In this document: in pieces, positions 11,110-22,963 of the stretch
Numbering within the stretch: position 1 is the first letter of the stretch
Layout: the number at the start of each line of letters is the position of its first letter
Source: Oidiodendron maius Zn
Lineage: Eukaryota > Ascomycota > Leotiomycetes > Myxotrichaceae
Direction of reading: 5' to 3'
Length of the DNA stretch: 64,000 nucleotides
Assembly: GCA_000827325.1 (NCBI GenBank)
Contig: KN832876.1
Span: 372,001 to 436,000 of the forward strand
Notes under the pieces: model-generated
Database searches by the model: none
What the model was told of the DNA's origin: nothing
The model's input: the letters and a program-made list of their open reading frames with translations, nothing else
Position numbers and translations under genes: made by a program

Positions 11110-14100
11110 ATGGATCAAAGCATCCAACGTGCCTTGAATGACAAGCTCTATGACAAGCGGAAGGTGGGCGCTTTGGAGTAAGATAATGACAGCGCTTGAT
11201 GAGCATGCCTGACCTTTCCAACAGTCTTGAGCGTACCATTCGGGATCTTGTCGCTGATAAAGATTTCGAGAGGATCAAGAAGATAATTCAACAACTTTGC
11301 AACGACTTTGCATATGCTGTTCACCAACCCCACGCCAGAAATGGAGGGCTTATTGGCCTCGCTGCAGCAGCAATTGCTCTAGGACCTGTATGATCGGCAG
11401 CTGCGCTCTCCGATGTTAGTAGCTAATTATTTATAGGATTTGGCTCGTTATCTGGACGACATTGTCCCTCCTGTGCTCGCCTGCTTTACAGACCAGGATG
11501 CCCGTGTGCGTTATTATGCGTGTGAGAGCATGTATAATATTGCCAAGGTAGCAAAAGGTGAAGTATTGCCATACTTTAATGACATCTTTGATGCGCTGTG
11601 CAAAGTAGGTGTCCTCTAGATTGCACGATGTAGAATTCTTTTCTAACTATCCTCTAGCTTGGAGCAGACTCTGAGCTCTCTGTCAAGAACGGAGCAGAAC
11701 TCCTAGATCGCTTGATAAAGGACATAGTGTCTGAGTCTGCTGCGACATACGTCTCGATCTTGCATACTACTGAGGACCCTGCTACTGTGGCAGCTGACAA
11801 GGAGAACTCAGACGAGTTTGCTGACCTCCCAGCAGCCTTTTCGCTCGCGCGCTTTATTCCATTACTGAAGGAACGGGTCCACGTGACCAATCCATTCACT
11901 AGGACGTTCTTAGTTGGATGGATTACTTTGTTAGATTCCATTCCCGATCTGGAGCTGGTGTCCTTTCTACCAGAGTTTTTAGGCGGCCTCTTCAAGTTTC
12001 TTGGTGATCCTAACCGAGATGTTCACGTTGCCACACAAGGAGCTCTAGAAAGGTTTCTAAACGAGATTAAACGAATTTCACGCATCAAGAAAGGAATTGA
12101 AGAAAGCAGAAAGTCTCGGAGCGAAGGAAGGCGGAAACGGTCAGGCTCTGTGGATAGCGAAGACTCTATGATTCCTGACCGAGACGATGATTCTGCCATC
12201 TCCCCCGACGACAAAGACGCAAGTAGTGATGACGATTGGGTACCGGGTCAAGATGTACAGGTAAATCATAAAGATATCCTTGAGATATTAACGGCGAACC
12301 TTGATTCCCCCCTAGGTACCTCCCCCCAAACGAGCTTTGCCTCATTAGCTAACAATACATAGAGGAGGATGCTCTTTTAGAGTCTTTAAGGTGGATCGTT
12401 GAATTTCTGGATATTTGTCCGGAAGAAGTATTGCCCTTTGCACCTAAGATCTTGGCTCATCTCCTCCCTGCTATGGCCAGCGATGTTGAGACCATTCGCC
12501 AAGCTGCTGGTCGAGTGAATACCTCGCTGATGGACTATGTGGTGTCACTCTCTGACGAAGGAGCTTCGTCCGAGCCTATTTCTTCCATTCCTTCGCGGAC
12601 CGCTACTTCGATCGTAAAAGAGAATTCAAACGAACGAAGAGATCCTTCCAACACTCGTGGCTCCATCTCAGGCTCTCGCGAACTGGACAGGAGAGATGCG
12701 GAAGTTCAGACACCTCCGCTTACAAACAAACCACCAACGCCTACACCTGCTCCTCCGCCCCAAGTCGACCTTGATTATGCAGCAGCTGTCAGCTCCTTGA
12801 CCCTGTTGTTCCTGAATGACCATGAAGCTACCCGCGTAGCAGCTCTAACTTGGTTACTCATGTTACATAGGAAAGCCCCTAGGAAGGTTCTCGCATTTAA
12901 CGATGGCACATTCCCCGCTCTTCTCAAGACTTTGTCGGATCCTGCGGAGGCTGTTGTTACACGAGACCTGCAACTTCTCTCTCAGATATCAAGGAATAGC
13001 GGCGATGACTATTTCACATCTTTCATGGAAAACCTGTTGCAACTATTCTCAACAGACCGAAAGCTTTTAGAGATGCGCGGAAGTCTGATCATTCGACAGC
13101 TTTGTCTCAGTCTCAGTGCGGAACGCATTTACCGAACACTTGCAGATTGCATCGAGAAGGAAGAAGACCTCGAATTTGCTAGCATCATGGTGCAAAATCT
13201 GAATAATAATCTCATCACAGCGCCAGAGTTATCTGAGCTACGCAAAAGACTGCGGAATCTCGAAACTAGAGTTTGTGCACACCGGGATTTGATTTATCAG
13301 TGACTAATTCTTGCTAGGATGGCCAAACTTTTTTCGTCTCTCTTTTTAGATCTTGGTGTTACAATGCTGTTGCAACCTTCTCTTTGTGTCTCCTCGCTCA
13401 GGCATACGAGCAAGCTTATAATCTTCTTCAAATATTGTGCGTTTTCTGGAAAATTTAGGTGTATCTTGCTGACTGCTACAGTGCTGAGCTCGAGATGACC
13501 GTCTCCATGCTCATACAAATTGATAAACTAGTCCAGTTACTAGAGTCTCCCGTTTTTACTTGTAGGAGCAAATATTTCTCCTGAAAGCTTTTCCTGATAT
13601 CGTCACAGATCTTCGATTACAATTACTTGAGCCAGAGAAATACCCACACCTGTACAAATGCCTGTACGGCCTGTTAATGCTCCTACCACAGTCATCGGCA
13701 TTTGCAGCTTTGAAGAACAGACTTAATAGTGTGAGCGCAATCGGTTACTTGCATATAGCACCTCGAGCGTACGTACCCAAATCTCGTAGTAACAGTGTGG
13801 CGGAGACCATCCCCCCCATCCAATTTCATCAACGCAAGAAAAGCATCACAGAGTCTCATTATGTTTCATCTAGCGCCTCCGCGAACACCGGACCCTCGAA
13901 TTTCGATCGCTCGAGTAGGTTGAAAGGAAGAGACGAAGGAGGCATTCGTTGGAACGAGCTACTGGAGAAATTCAGAAGCGTTCAGGAAAAGGCAAGGAGA
14001 TCGCAGCAACCCGGAGGAAACATCGATGACGGTTTCGAGGCACCTCCTGGAGAAGGCCTGGATTCAGGCGCGTTCAAGGATCTGGGGCGCCTGCGGGGAC

Positions 14101-14222
14101 CCCCATTGCCATTGAAAGATACACCTGTGGTACCACCTCCACCAGCGCCAATTCATAAGTCAAAGTCTGGCCTCAGCAAATTTGGGCGCTTAGGTGTTGT
14201 TGGCAACCGACAAAAGAAGTGA
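11110..14222 (+). CDS. VAC14: VAC14, scaffold of the PI(3,5)P2 kinase complex
   Basis: Vac14 is the HEAT-repeat scaffold joining Fab1/PIKfyve kinase and Fig4 phosphatase on vacuole membranes. Eight exons: 11110-11177, 11225-11387, 11437-11604, 11658-12315, 12363-13270, 13318-13436, 13482-13561 and 13609-14222, total 925 aa. All junctions keep phase and restore conserved text, for example [18 protein letters not shown] across introns 6-7. N-terminal HEAT repeats include [16 protein letters not shown]; the C-terminal conserved Vac14 Fig4-binding domain contains [18 protein letters not shown] and [18 protein letters not shown]. An acidic linker (about 240-290) and a Pro/Thr linker with [10 protein letters not shown] separate the repeat blocks. 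Convergent with HAUS1, 63 bp apart. Confidence 0.93.
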
Positions 14223-14285
14223 CCCTAGCAGCACATTCGTGCAACGTGGTACATAATGTATATATTTTTGTGCAAAGTAATTCCG

Positions 14286-15278
14286 TCATGGCCTAGTCTT
14301 CTTCGGGCTCTCTCTTTCTACAAGGCCTTCAAACATGCTGTCTCTTTGTCGCGTCAGATCTCGCAACTCGACCCTGAGACCTTCCAACTCCAGTCGAGCC
14401 AAATCTGTATCTTGTGGTAGACCATGATATTTTTTGACCTCATCCTCAAGTACGTTGACTTTGGCCATCATATCCTTGAACTTTTGCTCTTCTGTCTTGA
14501 CGTCCTCTACTGTAGTCCCAGGTATCCCCGTCGCTGCTGACAACGAAGCTACTCGATCCTTAAGGTCAGGCAGTTGGGCAGCAAGAGCTTTCGTCCTGCG
14601 CTGATAGTCCGTTGTTTGCTTTTCCAGGTTAGGTGGGCACTGATATGCGTCACTTTCAAGGTCTTTGATGAGGTTGTTGATGCGGTCAAGCTCTGTATTG
14701 AGCTGTTTTTCGAGGATCGAAATCCTATCACTGGCTTGGTCCAGACTGTAAGACGTGACTTGAAGATCAATTATGCGTCGTCCGAGATTCTCAGTATCAG
14801 CCACTGGCTGGTTGAGCAGTACACTCAGGAATGAGAGTGCATTGAGGCTTGCCGCTCCTTCGGGAGTCAGCGCTCCCTCAAGCTGGTTGAGAATTCCAGC
14901 ATTTGGATCTGCCTCTGTATTTGTCCGTAAATCTTGTAGAGCTTTGGATTCAACTTTTGCAAACAGATCCCGCTCTTCATCGGCGCTCTCATTCAACGCA
15001 GCAAGTGCAAGAAGTGCCTTTAGGGTCTCATTGTTGCGCTCAAATGGAGGTGTCTTGCCACTGAACTTGGTGGACAGCCAACTGTCGATGTAATTCCAGT
15101 CCTTGGCTGCAGCCAGTTGTTGTCTAGCAACTGATGGAGAGAATATGGCGGAGGGGGAGAGATGCGCCATGGCTTGTCGACAAAAGGCACCAGAATCCGC
15201 AGCTGATGTTTGAAGTGCCTGAATCTTGTGCAGATCTAAAGAGCGCTTGGCAAGGCTGACAAGGCTACGGGTCAACAT
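14286..15278 (-). CDS. HAUS1: Augmin complex subunit, HAUS1-like
   Basis: Augmin recruits gamma-tubulin to existing spindle microtubules. A single exon of 330 aa from the first ATG, but the better start is probably the ATG at 15170 (294 aa). That one has an AAGCCATGG context, and the recognisable family text AAAKDWNYIDSWLSTKF begins soon after it; the upstream 36 residues come from a weak TAAATGT context. Conserved features are FERNNETLKALLALAALNE and then long heptad coiled coil (ISILEKQLNTELDRINNLIK, and LEDEVKKYH to the end). The order N-terminal helical domain then coiled coil fits HAUS1. The assignment rests on remembered family pattern, so another coiled-coil protein is possible. Confidence 0.68.
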   Translation of the reverse strand: MLTRSLVSLAKRSLDLHKIQALQTSAADSGAFCRQAMAHLSPSAIFSPSVARQQLAAAKDWNYIDSWLSTKFSGKTPPFERNNETLKALLALAALNESADEERDLFAKVESKALQDLRTNTEADPNAGILNQLEGALTPEGAASLNALSFLSVLLNQPVADTENLGRRIIDLQVTSYSLDQASDRISILEKQLNTELDRINNLIKDLESDAYQCPPNLEKQTTDYQRRTKALAAQLPDLKDRVASLSAATGIPGTTVEDVKTEEQKFKDMMAKVNVLEDEVKKYHGLPQDTDLARLELEGLRVELRDLTRQRDSMFEGLVERESPKKTRP

Positions 15279-15589
15279 TTAATAAAGTAATCATAAACAT
15301 CTTGTATATGCTGTTCGCCTGCACAGATAATAGGTGTTTGATAGGCATTTGCATTATCCGTAAATTTTCCGACTTTAGATATTTAAGACAGCCATTTCAT
15401 ATTACATACATCTTTACGATCGTGTTCTCGCATTCATGGTAAATACCTAAGGTTTCGCCGCGTCCCCGAAAAGAAGGACACGTACATTTTTAGCGTTCCA
15501 CTCCTTCCAGCAGCCCTCCCTTCCACATTCCTCACTTTCACCCCATTGACAACGCAAACTTCCCCAGAAGGTGTGGAAATTCACAGAGG
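15279..15589. other. Divergent promoter between HAUS1 and the DNAJC3-like gene
   Basis: A 311-bp divergent intergenic stretch. The half near 15590 is C/T-rich leader (CAGCCCTCCCTTCCACATTC). I see no clear TATA box or named site. Confidence 0.45.
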
Positions 15590-17208
15590 ATGATTGCTAG
15601 GCTGTCTGTCCTGGCCTTTGCGGCCACGATACTATCGTCAAGCTCTCTAGTCCTCGCCATCTCAGCGGCTGATATCCCCTCCGACATCCCCATTTCGTCT
15701 CTTCTTGCCACAGCCAGCGCGCATGTGGCAAAGGGAGAGACAAACGATGCCCTCACCTACTACGATGTCGCTATCTCTCGAGACCCCCAAAACTACCTTA
15801 CATACTTCAAGCGCGGTGCAACCTACCTGTCTGCTGGGCGGACTGCCCAGGCCACTCAGGACTTCGACAAAGTTCTCGAGATGAAGCCTGGCTTTGAGGG
15901 GGCTTTACAACAGCGTGCAAAAATAAAAGCCAGGAGTGGTGACTGGGATGGCGCAAAGAAAGATTTTATCGCCCACGGCAGTTTAGCTGAAGAGCTGAAG
16001 GAGCTGGAGGAGGCTCAAGGCGCTGCATCCTTAGCAACAGAAGCAGAGAAGAATGGTAATTGGGAGGAGTGTGTCACACAGTCCGGCGCTGCGATCATGG
16101 TAGCAAGCAGGATGTTATCGCTGCGGAAAACGAGAGCTCACTGCCGATTCGAACGGGGTGAAGTCCAGGAAGGCATGAGTGACCTGAAGCACGTCTTGCA
16201 AATGCAGCCTGGACTGACAGAGCCGCACATGCAAATCTCAGCCACTACATTTTACGGCCTCGCAGACTTGGAACATGGAATGGACCAGCTTCGGAAATGC
16301 TTGCACTCCGATCCTGATTCGAAGAGTTGCAAGAAGCTCTATAGACGACAAAAGACTCTTGACAAGCAGCTCAAACAGGTCGATAAGTTTTTCGAAAGGA
16401 AGCAATATGCCAGTGCCATCAAAATTCTTCTCCCGTTAGGCGAGGATGCTGGTCTTGTTCAAGAAATCAAAGACGATGTGAAGGATTTGCGAGATGCTGG
16501 TACAATATCTGAGCACGCGCCAAATAATCTAGTCGGACAGTTAGTTGAGAGAGTCTGCGAGGCTTATTATGAGGTATGTAATTCCCCTTTGAGAAGGACC
16601 CTCCAAACTTCCACTGACTTGCGAAGTCAAAAAACTCTAAAGCGGGACCCTGGTGTGATGAAGCGTTGGCCTTTAGTGAGAACTCACTGTACGGTCTATT
16701 ATCGAAGGCCCAAGTACACATGAAAGCAGAAAACTACGAGGCTGCTATATCTACCTTGAATACAGCAAAAGAGCATCACCCCGGAGCACAGCAGATTAAT
16801 CAGCTACTTCAAAACGCGCAGATTGAACTTAGGCGAAGCAAAACCAAGGACTATTACAAAGTCCTTGGCCTCACGCGAGACGCAGATGAGTTGCAAATTA
16901 AGGCGGCTTATCGAAAAATGGTCAAGCAACATCATCCTGACAAAGCGCATAAGCAAGGCATCTCCAAGGAAGATGCAGAGAAGAAGATGGGGCAAATTAA
17001 TGAGGCATATGAGGTGCTTAGCGATCCCGAGTTGAAGGCAAGATACGACCGAGGAGACGATCCAAATGATCATGAGCAGCAGCGCCAAAACCCATTCCAT
17101 GGAAGCCCATTTGGCGCGGGCAGTCAATTTGGGGGGGGTAGTCCTTTCGGACAAGGCAGTCCCTTTGGCGGACAGTTCAATTTCAAGTTTGGAGGCGGGG
17201 GGTTTTAA
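15590..17208 (+). CDS. ER-lumenal TPR-DnaJ chaperone, DNAJC3/p58IPK-like
   Basis: A J-domain cochaperone predicted to work with the ER Hsp70 (BiP/Kar2) on unfolded clients. Exons 15590-16573 and 16627-17208 give 521 aa. The intron (GTATGT...CTGAC...GCGAAG) must end at 16626: a later AG at 16642 would break phase. A signal peptide is visible (ARLSVLAFAATILSSSSLVLA). TPR repeats fill most of the protein (ALTYYDVAISRDPQNYLTYF, then RGATYLSAGRTAQATQDFDK). The J domain spans about 402-470 with HPD at 431-433. The C-terminus is Gly/Phe-rich (SPFGGQFNFKFGGGGF). No HDEL/KDEL-like retention signal ends the protein, as is common for this family. Budding yeast lacks this architecture. Confidence 0.9.
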
Positions 17209-17575
17209 TCAGGAGAGGGATGCGGTGTGTGCTTTCGGCGTTGGGGGTGACGGCGATTCACCGTGTATATCATTTATTTCCATGTCGGGATGTACCTTCT
17301 CAGGAGTCCAATCATAAGCATACTAGAGCAACTCTATTATATGAGGGCAATGTTGTCTTTGTTGTGGGGTAAAAGCATGATAAGCCATTGAAAGTGCCAT
17401 AGCCATGAATGTGGGCTGTCTGTCAGCCTTGCATCGCTGAATGGGTAATCCGGTCCGGCGCGCTAAGTGCCGAGCTGGCAGAGGCCCCAGCGAGGGGTTT
17501 TACGGACATCGTCACACCCTGGGAAAGGAAAGATGGACATGACCGCACCCTCGTGCTCTTCCATTCTGCGCAACG
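17209..17575. other. Intergenic region before LDB17
   Basis: The 3' UTR of the chaperone gene and the promoter of the LDB17 gene, 367 bp. Open frames here (for example 17409-17675) only overlap the start of LDB17 in another frame. I see nothing specific. Confidence 0.45.
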
Positions 17576-19110
17576 ATGGAGGAATTCGAGATCTCATATT
17601 CCCTGGACGATGAGACTCAGTTCTGGCGCGAGCTGGACGATATTGTCGCTGCCCAGTGTTCGTCCCATCAATTGATCGACAATACCCTGCGATCCTATCT
17701 GCATTTCACCACCAACTTCAAGGACGACTACCTCAATACCGAACATGATATCACCCACTGCTCTCGGAAGCTCTTACTAAGCCAGATATTTGAGGCAAAC
17801 AAGGACTATGTCAGGATCCAGATGGTATACAGCCTGTTGCAGGAAGAAGAGGCACCGACGCTTCATATCATCGCCAGCTTCCTCCTCCTCGATGGCCGGC
17901 AGAATGAAGCGACGTTCGAAATGATGAACAATGAGGGATGTTTTCCAAAGCTATTGGAATTAGTCAAGCAGGCAAAGGCAGACAATGCTCCTCGTCTGCA
18001 TCGACTCCTCCTCGACTTGCTCTACGAAATGTCCAGGATGCAGCGCATAAGTAGCGAGGATTTGGGCCAGGTGGATGACGATTTTGTGGCATCTCTCTTT
18101 CAAATTATTGAACACGTATCGGATGATGTTGATGATCCGTATCATTATCCAGTGATTCGCGTCTTAGTAAGTATAACACCTCTAATTAATACTTCGTCTA
18201 GTAACAGCATACACAGCTAGTTCTCAATGAACAGTATATGGTAGCCTCTACAGCCTCGCCGACGGAAACTACAGCACCACCTCATCCACCTACCAACCGC
18301 GTGATCAAGTTGCTCTCCCTTCATGGGTCAGGCTGCATGACGTTCGGCGAAAACATTATTCTTCTTCTCAATCGAGAAACGGAGACATCCCTCCAGCTTC
18401 TGATCTTAAAACTTCTCTACTTGACTTTCACTACAAAAGCCACGTACGACTACTTTTATACAAATGACCTCCGAGTTCTTCTCGATGTCATAATCCGCAA
18501 TCTCCTCGATCTCCCGAATGAATTGGTATCCCTCCGGCACACATACCTCCGGGTACTCTATCCTTTACTCGCTCACACACAACTAAACCAAGAACCTCAT
18601 TACAAACGTGACGAAATAGTTAAGGTTCTCAGTATTCTTGCTGGATCAGCAAATGGGCATTGGGAACCGGCTGACGAAACAACTGTACGGCTGGTGGAGC
18701 GTGTAGCTAAGGTTCCGTGGTTACGAGATCAGGATGTTAGTGACGGAGACGTAACCGAAAAATTATTAGGAATATCACTTTCTCCGTCCCAGTCGGCAAG
18801 CTCGATGAGTGTAGTTGATGTAGCTGCGGTCATGGAGAAACCAGGTGTCCAAACTCGAAGCAGGAAATCCGAGCATAGTGGTACGTTAAACGACAAAAAA
18901 GATGAGTCAACTGGAGTTGATGCGAAGGGAGTCACGCAGGTGACTGGGAGGCGCCAGGCACCGCCTCCCATACCACCCACGGTGTTGGTTAATGGGAAAA
19001 TCATGAAAGAAAATGGCAAAAAGCTGCCTCCGAAAGCACCACCAAGACGAAGGACGCGATTGAAGTCGGCGGCTGCCCCAGGAAATCTTGAAGGAAAGGC
19101 GACGCAATAG
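17576..19110 (+). CDS. LDB17: SPIN90/Ldb17/Dip1-type actin regulator
   Basis: Members (fission yeast Dip1, budding yeast Ldb17, human SPIN90/NCKIPSD) activate Arp2/3 without a pre-formed filament and act at endocytic actin patches. Exons 17576-18166 and 18217-19110 give 494 aa. The donor is GTAAGT at 18167 and the acceptor ACACAG at 18216, joining VIRVL to LVLNEQY. The conserved leucine-rich helical domain covers about 40-380 ([56 protein letters not shown]). The tail is Pro-rich and basic ([19 protein letters not shown]), a likely SH3-ligand region, as in Ldb17. Convergent with GAR1. Confidence 0.87.
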
Positions 19111-19499
19111 TAGTATATTGGTATTAGATTCTCTCTGCATTTACTGGGAGCGATGGCGTCTATTGGAGTAGCATTGGGTCTTTGGAAAGAGCTTCCTCAG
19201 CATCCGGGCATGACCCAGGTGTTCTTTTGCAGGCAGAATAGTACCTATGTTGGCGAGAGTCATCGCACTCTATACGACTTGGTAGTGATATTAGTAAATT
19301 ACAGAAACCAGTATACTTTCGTCGTTCAAAGAAATCATCTTCACGAGGTTACCGCTTACTATTACACCAATCGGCAAAAAATCGAAACATTGACTCTTTT
19401 GATTTATAGAAACCTGGTAGCCGCCCTTTGTAGCTAGAACACCACAAGCAAAACCGAAAAACGCCGGACCTCATGGAACAAAATGTACAACGAGTCCAA
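19111..19499. other. Intergenic region between convergent LDB17 and GAR1
   Basis: 3' UTRs of two convergent genes, 389 bp. The frames at 19153-19437 and 19483-19788 look like chance or antisense reads; the latter is the Pro-rich mirror of the GAR1 RGG tail. I see nothing else. Confidence 0.5.
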
Positions 19500-20302
19500 T
19501 TATCCACGTCCACGAGTGAAGCCGCCTCTGGCACCTCCTCTGCCTCGGGGAGCGAATCCGCCACCTCCGCCTCTTGAGAAGCCTCCACCTCGAGCACCAC
19601 CTCTTCCACCAGCGCTGAAACCACCTCTCCCTCTTGGGGCCCCTCTACCACCTCCTCTGCCGCCACGTACTGGCCCCCCTCGTCCGCCTCTCGCACCACC
19701 AGCTCGCTTTGGCTTTGGGGTTCCTGGTGGAGGCTTGGGCTTAGGCAGGAATTTTTCTAACGGCAGAAGCTTGTCGCCACCAATGTAGAACTTGTCGCCG
19801 GATTTGAACGAGGCCGGTTGGATGCCTTCGGTCGGCTTGATCGTGAAGTAGACTTGGTTGATAGGCCCTAAGATCTCGTCCACTTTGCCAATTGATGTCT
19901 AAAGAGCACGATTAATATTTTGATGGAGTATATCATGCAAATATAGTTTGGTACCTTGTTTTGAAGGTAGATGGGTGCATTGAAGTAGGGGATTTTAGTA
20001 TTAATGGATTCGCACACAATTTCTCCTTCGCACGCATGGAGAAAAGCTCCCATTTCTGCCTCGAGTAATTAGTGGCCAGATGGCAAAGACGTATGACTGG
20101 AAGCATGGCCTACCCAGTACTTCTGCTGGAGGGCCATTGTCTCTTTGTTGAAACCCACCACGGCCTAGCTTCAGTCAGTCTCATTGAACGACAATTTCTC
20201 CTTCAGACACTCACCACCTCCGCGAGCCCCAAAACCGCCTCCTCTAACTCCGCCAAAGTTCGCACCGGTGCCGCGTCCTCTTGGGGCGCCTCGAAAAGAC
20301 AT
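19500..20302 (-). CDS. GAR1: H/ACA snoRNP subunit GAR1
   Basis: Gar1 is one of four core proteins of box H/ACA snoRNPs, needed for rRNA pseudouridylation in the nucleolus. Four exons: 20302-20215, 20164-20114, 20055-19955 and 19898-19500, total 212 aa, all in phase. Exon 1 encodes an RGG-rich N-terminus (GARGG...). Exon 3 starts the conserved core ([28 protein letters not shown]), completed in exon 4 by [15 protein letters not shown] and [19 protein letters not shown]. The C-terminus is a long RGG domain of about 70 residues. The N-RGG/core/C-RGG order is the yeast Gar1 layout. Divergent from threonyl-tRNA synthetase, 242 bp between ATGs. Confidence 0.95.
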
Positions 20303-20544
20303 CGTTGCTGGATATGGGCGGCTTTAAGAGAATTTTCGTAGAGAAATCGAACTTTGCGGCTCTCGAATAAATTTTGGTGGTGCAAGGAGCTAGCCTTGCC
20401 TGGCCGCTTTAGTCTCCAGCCACCATTTTTGTATAGCGGCGGCCTGACTCACCGCGACTTTCTATTTTACTCACTCGAAACCCGTCTCGTGTGCCCGAGA
20501 CCCTTCTGCGCAGACAACACGACCACAATACCACAATTCCCTTC

Positions 20545-22963
20545 ATGGAGGCCGCGAACAAAGCTGTGGATTCTATCATTAACGGCGTACAAAAAGTTAC
20601 AATGAGCGAAAAAGGCGAAAAAAAGGCCAAAGCAAAGAAGGAGAAGGGAGTAGATGGTGGGGCAGATGGAGGCCCTCTGGAACTGAACCCACCACCTCAA
20701 TTCATTTCCCACCGCATTGAGGTTTTCGACAAGCTAAAGGCGAAGTACGACACGGAAATCGCCTCAAAGCCCCGAGAACCAATTACCATCACACTCGCAG
20801 ATGGGAGCATCAAACCAGGCACATCGTGGGAAACCACCCCCGCAGACATTGCCAAGGGCATCTCAAACAGCTTGCTCAAGCGTACAGTTGTCGCAAAATT
20901 AAACGGAGATCCCGAGCAACTGTGGGACTTGGAGAGGCCATTGGAAAAAGATTGTAAGCTAGAATTGCTCTCATTCGATGACGAGCTGGGCAAGAAGGTA
21001 TTCTGGCATTCGAGTGCACATATCCTGGGAGAAGCTTCTGAGAGACGGTTTGGTTGCAGCCTCTGCATTGGTCCGCCCATTGACTCTGGCTTTTACTACG
21101 AGATGGGCCTGCCAGGAGGCGCCGCAGTACAACAATTAGATTGGAAGCCACTGGAGACTTTGGTGAGTCAGATCGTCAAGGAGAAGCAGCCCTTCCAGCG
21201 GCTTGTACTCTCAAAGGAGGATCTTCTCGAGATGTTCAAGGACAACAAATACAAGCAATACATCATTAAGGACAAGATAAAGGATGGAGAGTTCACCACA
21301 GTCTACAGGAATGGACCTCTGATCGATTTGTGCCGTGGCCCTCATGTCCCCAATACTGGCAGAATCGAAACATTCGCAATCATGAAGAACTCAGCTTCGT
21401 ACTTCCTCGGCAATAAGGATAATGACTCTCTCCAGCGCATCTACGGGGTTTCGTTCCCCGACAAAAAGCAAATGGCCGAGCACAAGAAATTCCTAGAGGA
21501 GGCGGCCAAACGAGACCACCGAAAGATTGGCAAGGAACAAGAGCTCTTCTTTTTCCATGAATTGTCCCCAGGGTCAGCGATGTGGCTTCCTCACGGCGCT
21601 CGAATTTATAACACACTTGTAGCATTCATTAAGGAGCAGTACTGGAAGCGCGATTACAACGAAGTCATGTCGCCAAACATGTACAACTCGGAGTTATGGA
21701 AAATGTCAGGTCATTGGGACTATTACAAGGATGATATGTTTACATTTACTGATGAGAAGGATACCTTTGCACTGAAGCCCATGAACTGCCCTGGACACTG
21801 TCTCATGTTTGCACACCGGGAGAGGAGTCACCGAGAATTGCCTTGGAGAGTTGCCGACTTTGGGGTCCTCCACCGCAATGAGGCCTCTGGTGCTCTGTCA
21901 GGGTTGACGCGAGTGCGGAGGTTCCAACAAGATGATGCCCATATATTCTGCCGGGAAGACCAGATCAAGGAAGAAATTACCGACCTGTTTGATTTTCTTC
22001 GTGCTGTGTATGGCTTGTTTGGGTTCACTTTCAAGTTGAACCTCTCCACAAGGCCAGAAAAATATATGGGCAAGCGAGAGATTTGGGATATGGCCGAAGC
22101 CAAACTGCGCGACGCCTTAGATGATTTTGCTAAGACCCCGGAAGGAACTCCTTGGGAGCTTAATGAGGGCGACGGCGCCTTCTATGGACCCAAAATTGAC
22201 ATTACCATTCGCGATTGCCTAAATCGAGAATGGCAATGTGCGACCATCCAACTCGACTTTCAGCTGCCCCAAAACTTTGGTCTCGAATATATGACATCGG
22301 AGGTGGCCGTCAAGCCGAAAGAGGACATAGAGGAATCAGCCAAGCCTCATCCTGAGGAAGTACCAAAGATCACAGAAGCCACTGCTGCAGCCGGAGCGGA
22401 AGGTAAAAAGGAGAGGGTCATCAAGCCATTGACTCCAGGGTGCGCAAGACCTGTTATGATCCATCGAGCCATTGCCGGCAGCTTTGAGCGGTTTACCGGA
22501 ATCCTCATGGAGCACTTCGCAGGAAAGTGGCCTTTCTGGCTCAGCCCTAGGCAGATCCTCGTGATCCCAGTTGGTGTAGGATATTTCAAGTATGCCGAGG
22601 AGGTCCAGAAGATTTTCAAGGCGCAGCAGATGTACGTGGACGTCGACCTCAGTGGCAACACTCTGCAAAAGAAGATCCGCACTGGCCAACTAGCACAATA
22701 CAACTTCATCTTCGGTAAGTACGCTCAAGCCCTCCTTGCAGACGTAGACTAACTTGGCAACAGTTGTAGGCGATCAAGAGATGAAGGGCCGGGAAGTCAA
22801 CGTCCGAAACCGCGACGACACATCCAGTCAAGATCGGGGCAGGCCGATACCCTTGCAAGAAGCGATTGAGAAACTCACGTCCCTCCGGGACGAGCGGAGG
22901 TCGGACAACCCGTTCCCTGGGGAGGGAAAAGGGGAGAAGAAGGTGGGGGAGGCAAAAGCATGA
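20545..22963 (+). CDS. THS1: Threonyl-tRNA synthetase, cytosolic type
   Basis: Charges tRNA-Thr. Exons 20545-22714 and 22764-22963; splicing (TTCG then GTAAGT; acceptor GCAACAG) restores [16 protein letters not shown], giving 789 aa. I start at the first ATG (20545); the open frame upstream begins only with GTG. A second in-frame ATG at 20602 has a good context (ACAATGA). Domains in order: Lys-rich eukaryotic extension ([10 protein letters not shown]), TGS domain ([13 protein letters not shown]), editing domain with [16 protein letters not shown], class II core ([39 protein letters not shown]), and an anticodon-binding domain from about [13 protein letters not shown]. An extra charged insert with Pro/Ala (about 595-625) interrupts the core before [11 protein letters not shown]; this is the eukaryotic arrangement. 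Confidence 0.95.

Noticed and set aside
19483-19788. A Pro-rich plus-strand open frame of about 100 codons
   Set aside because: It is the antisense of the GAR1 RGG tail; GC-rich repeats create long frames on both strands.
20491-20544. Extension of threonyl-tRNA synthetase upstream of the first ATG
   Set aside because: The extended frame begins with GTG, which is not a usual fungal start, and the added residues are not conserved-looking.
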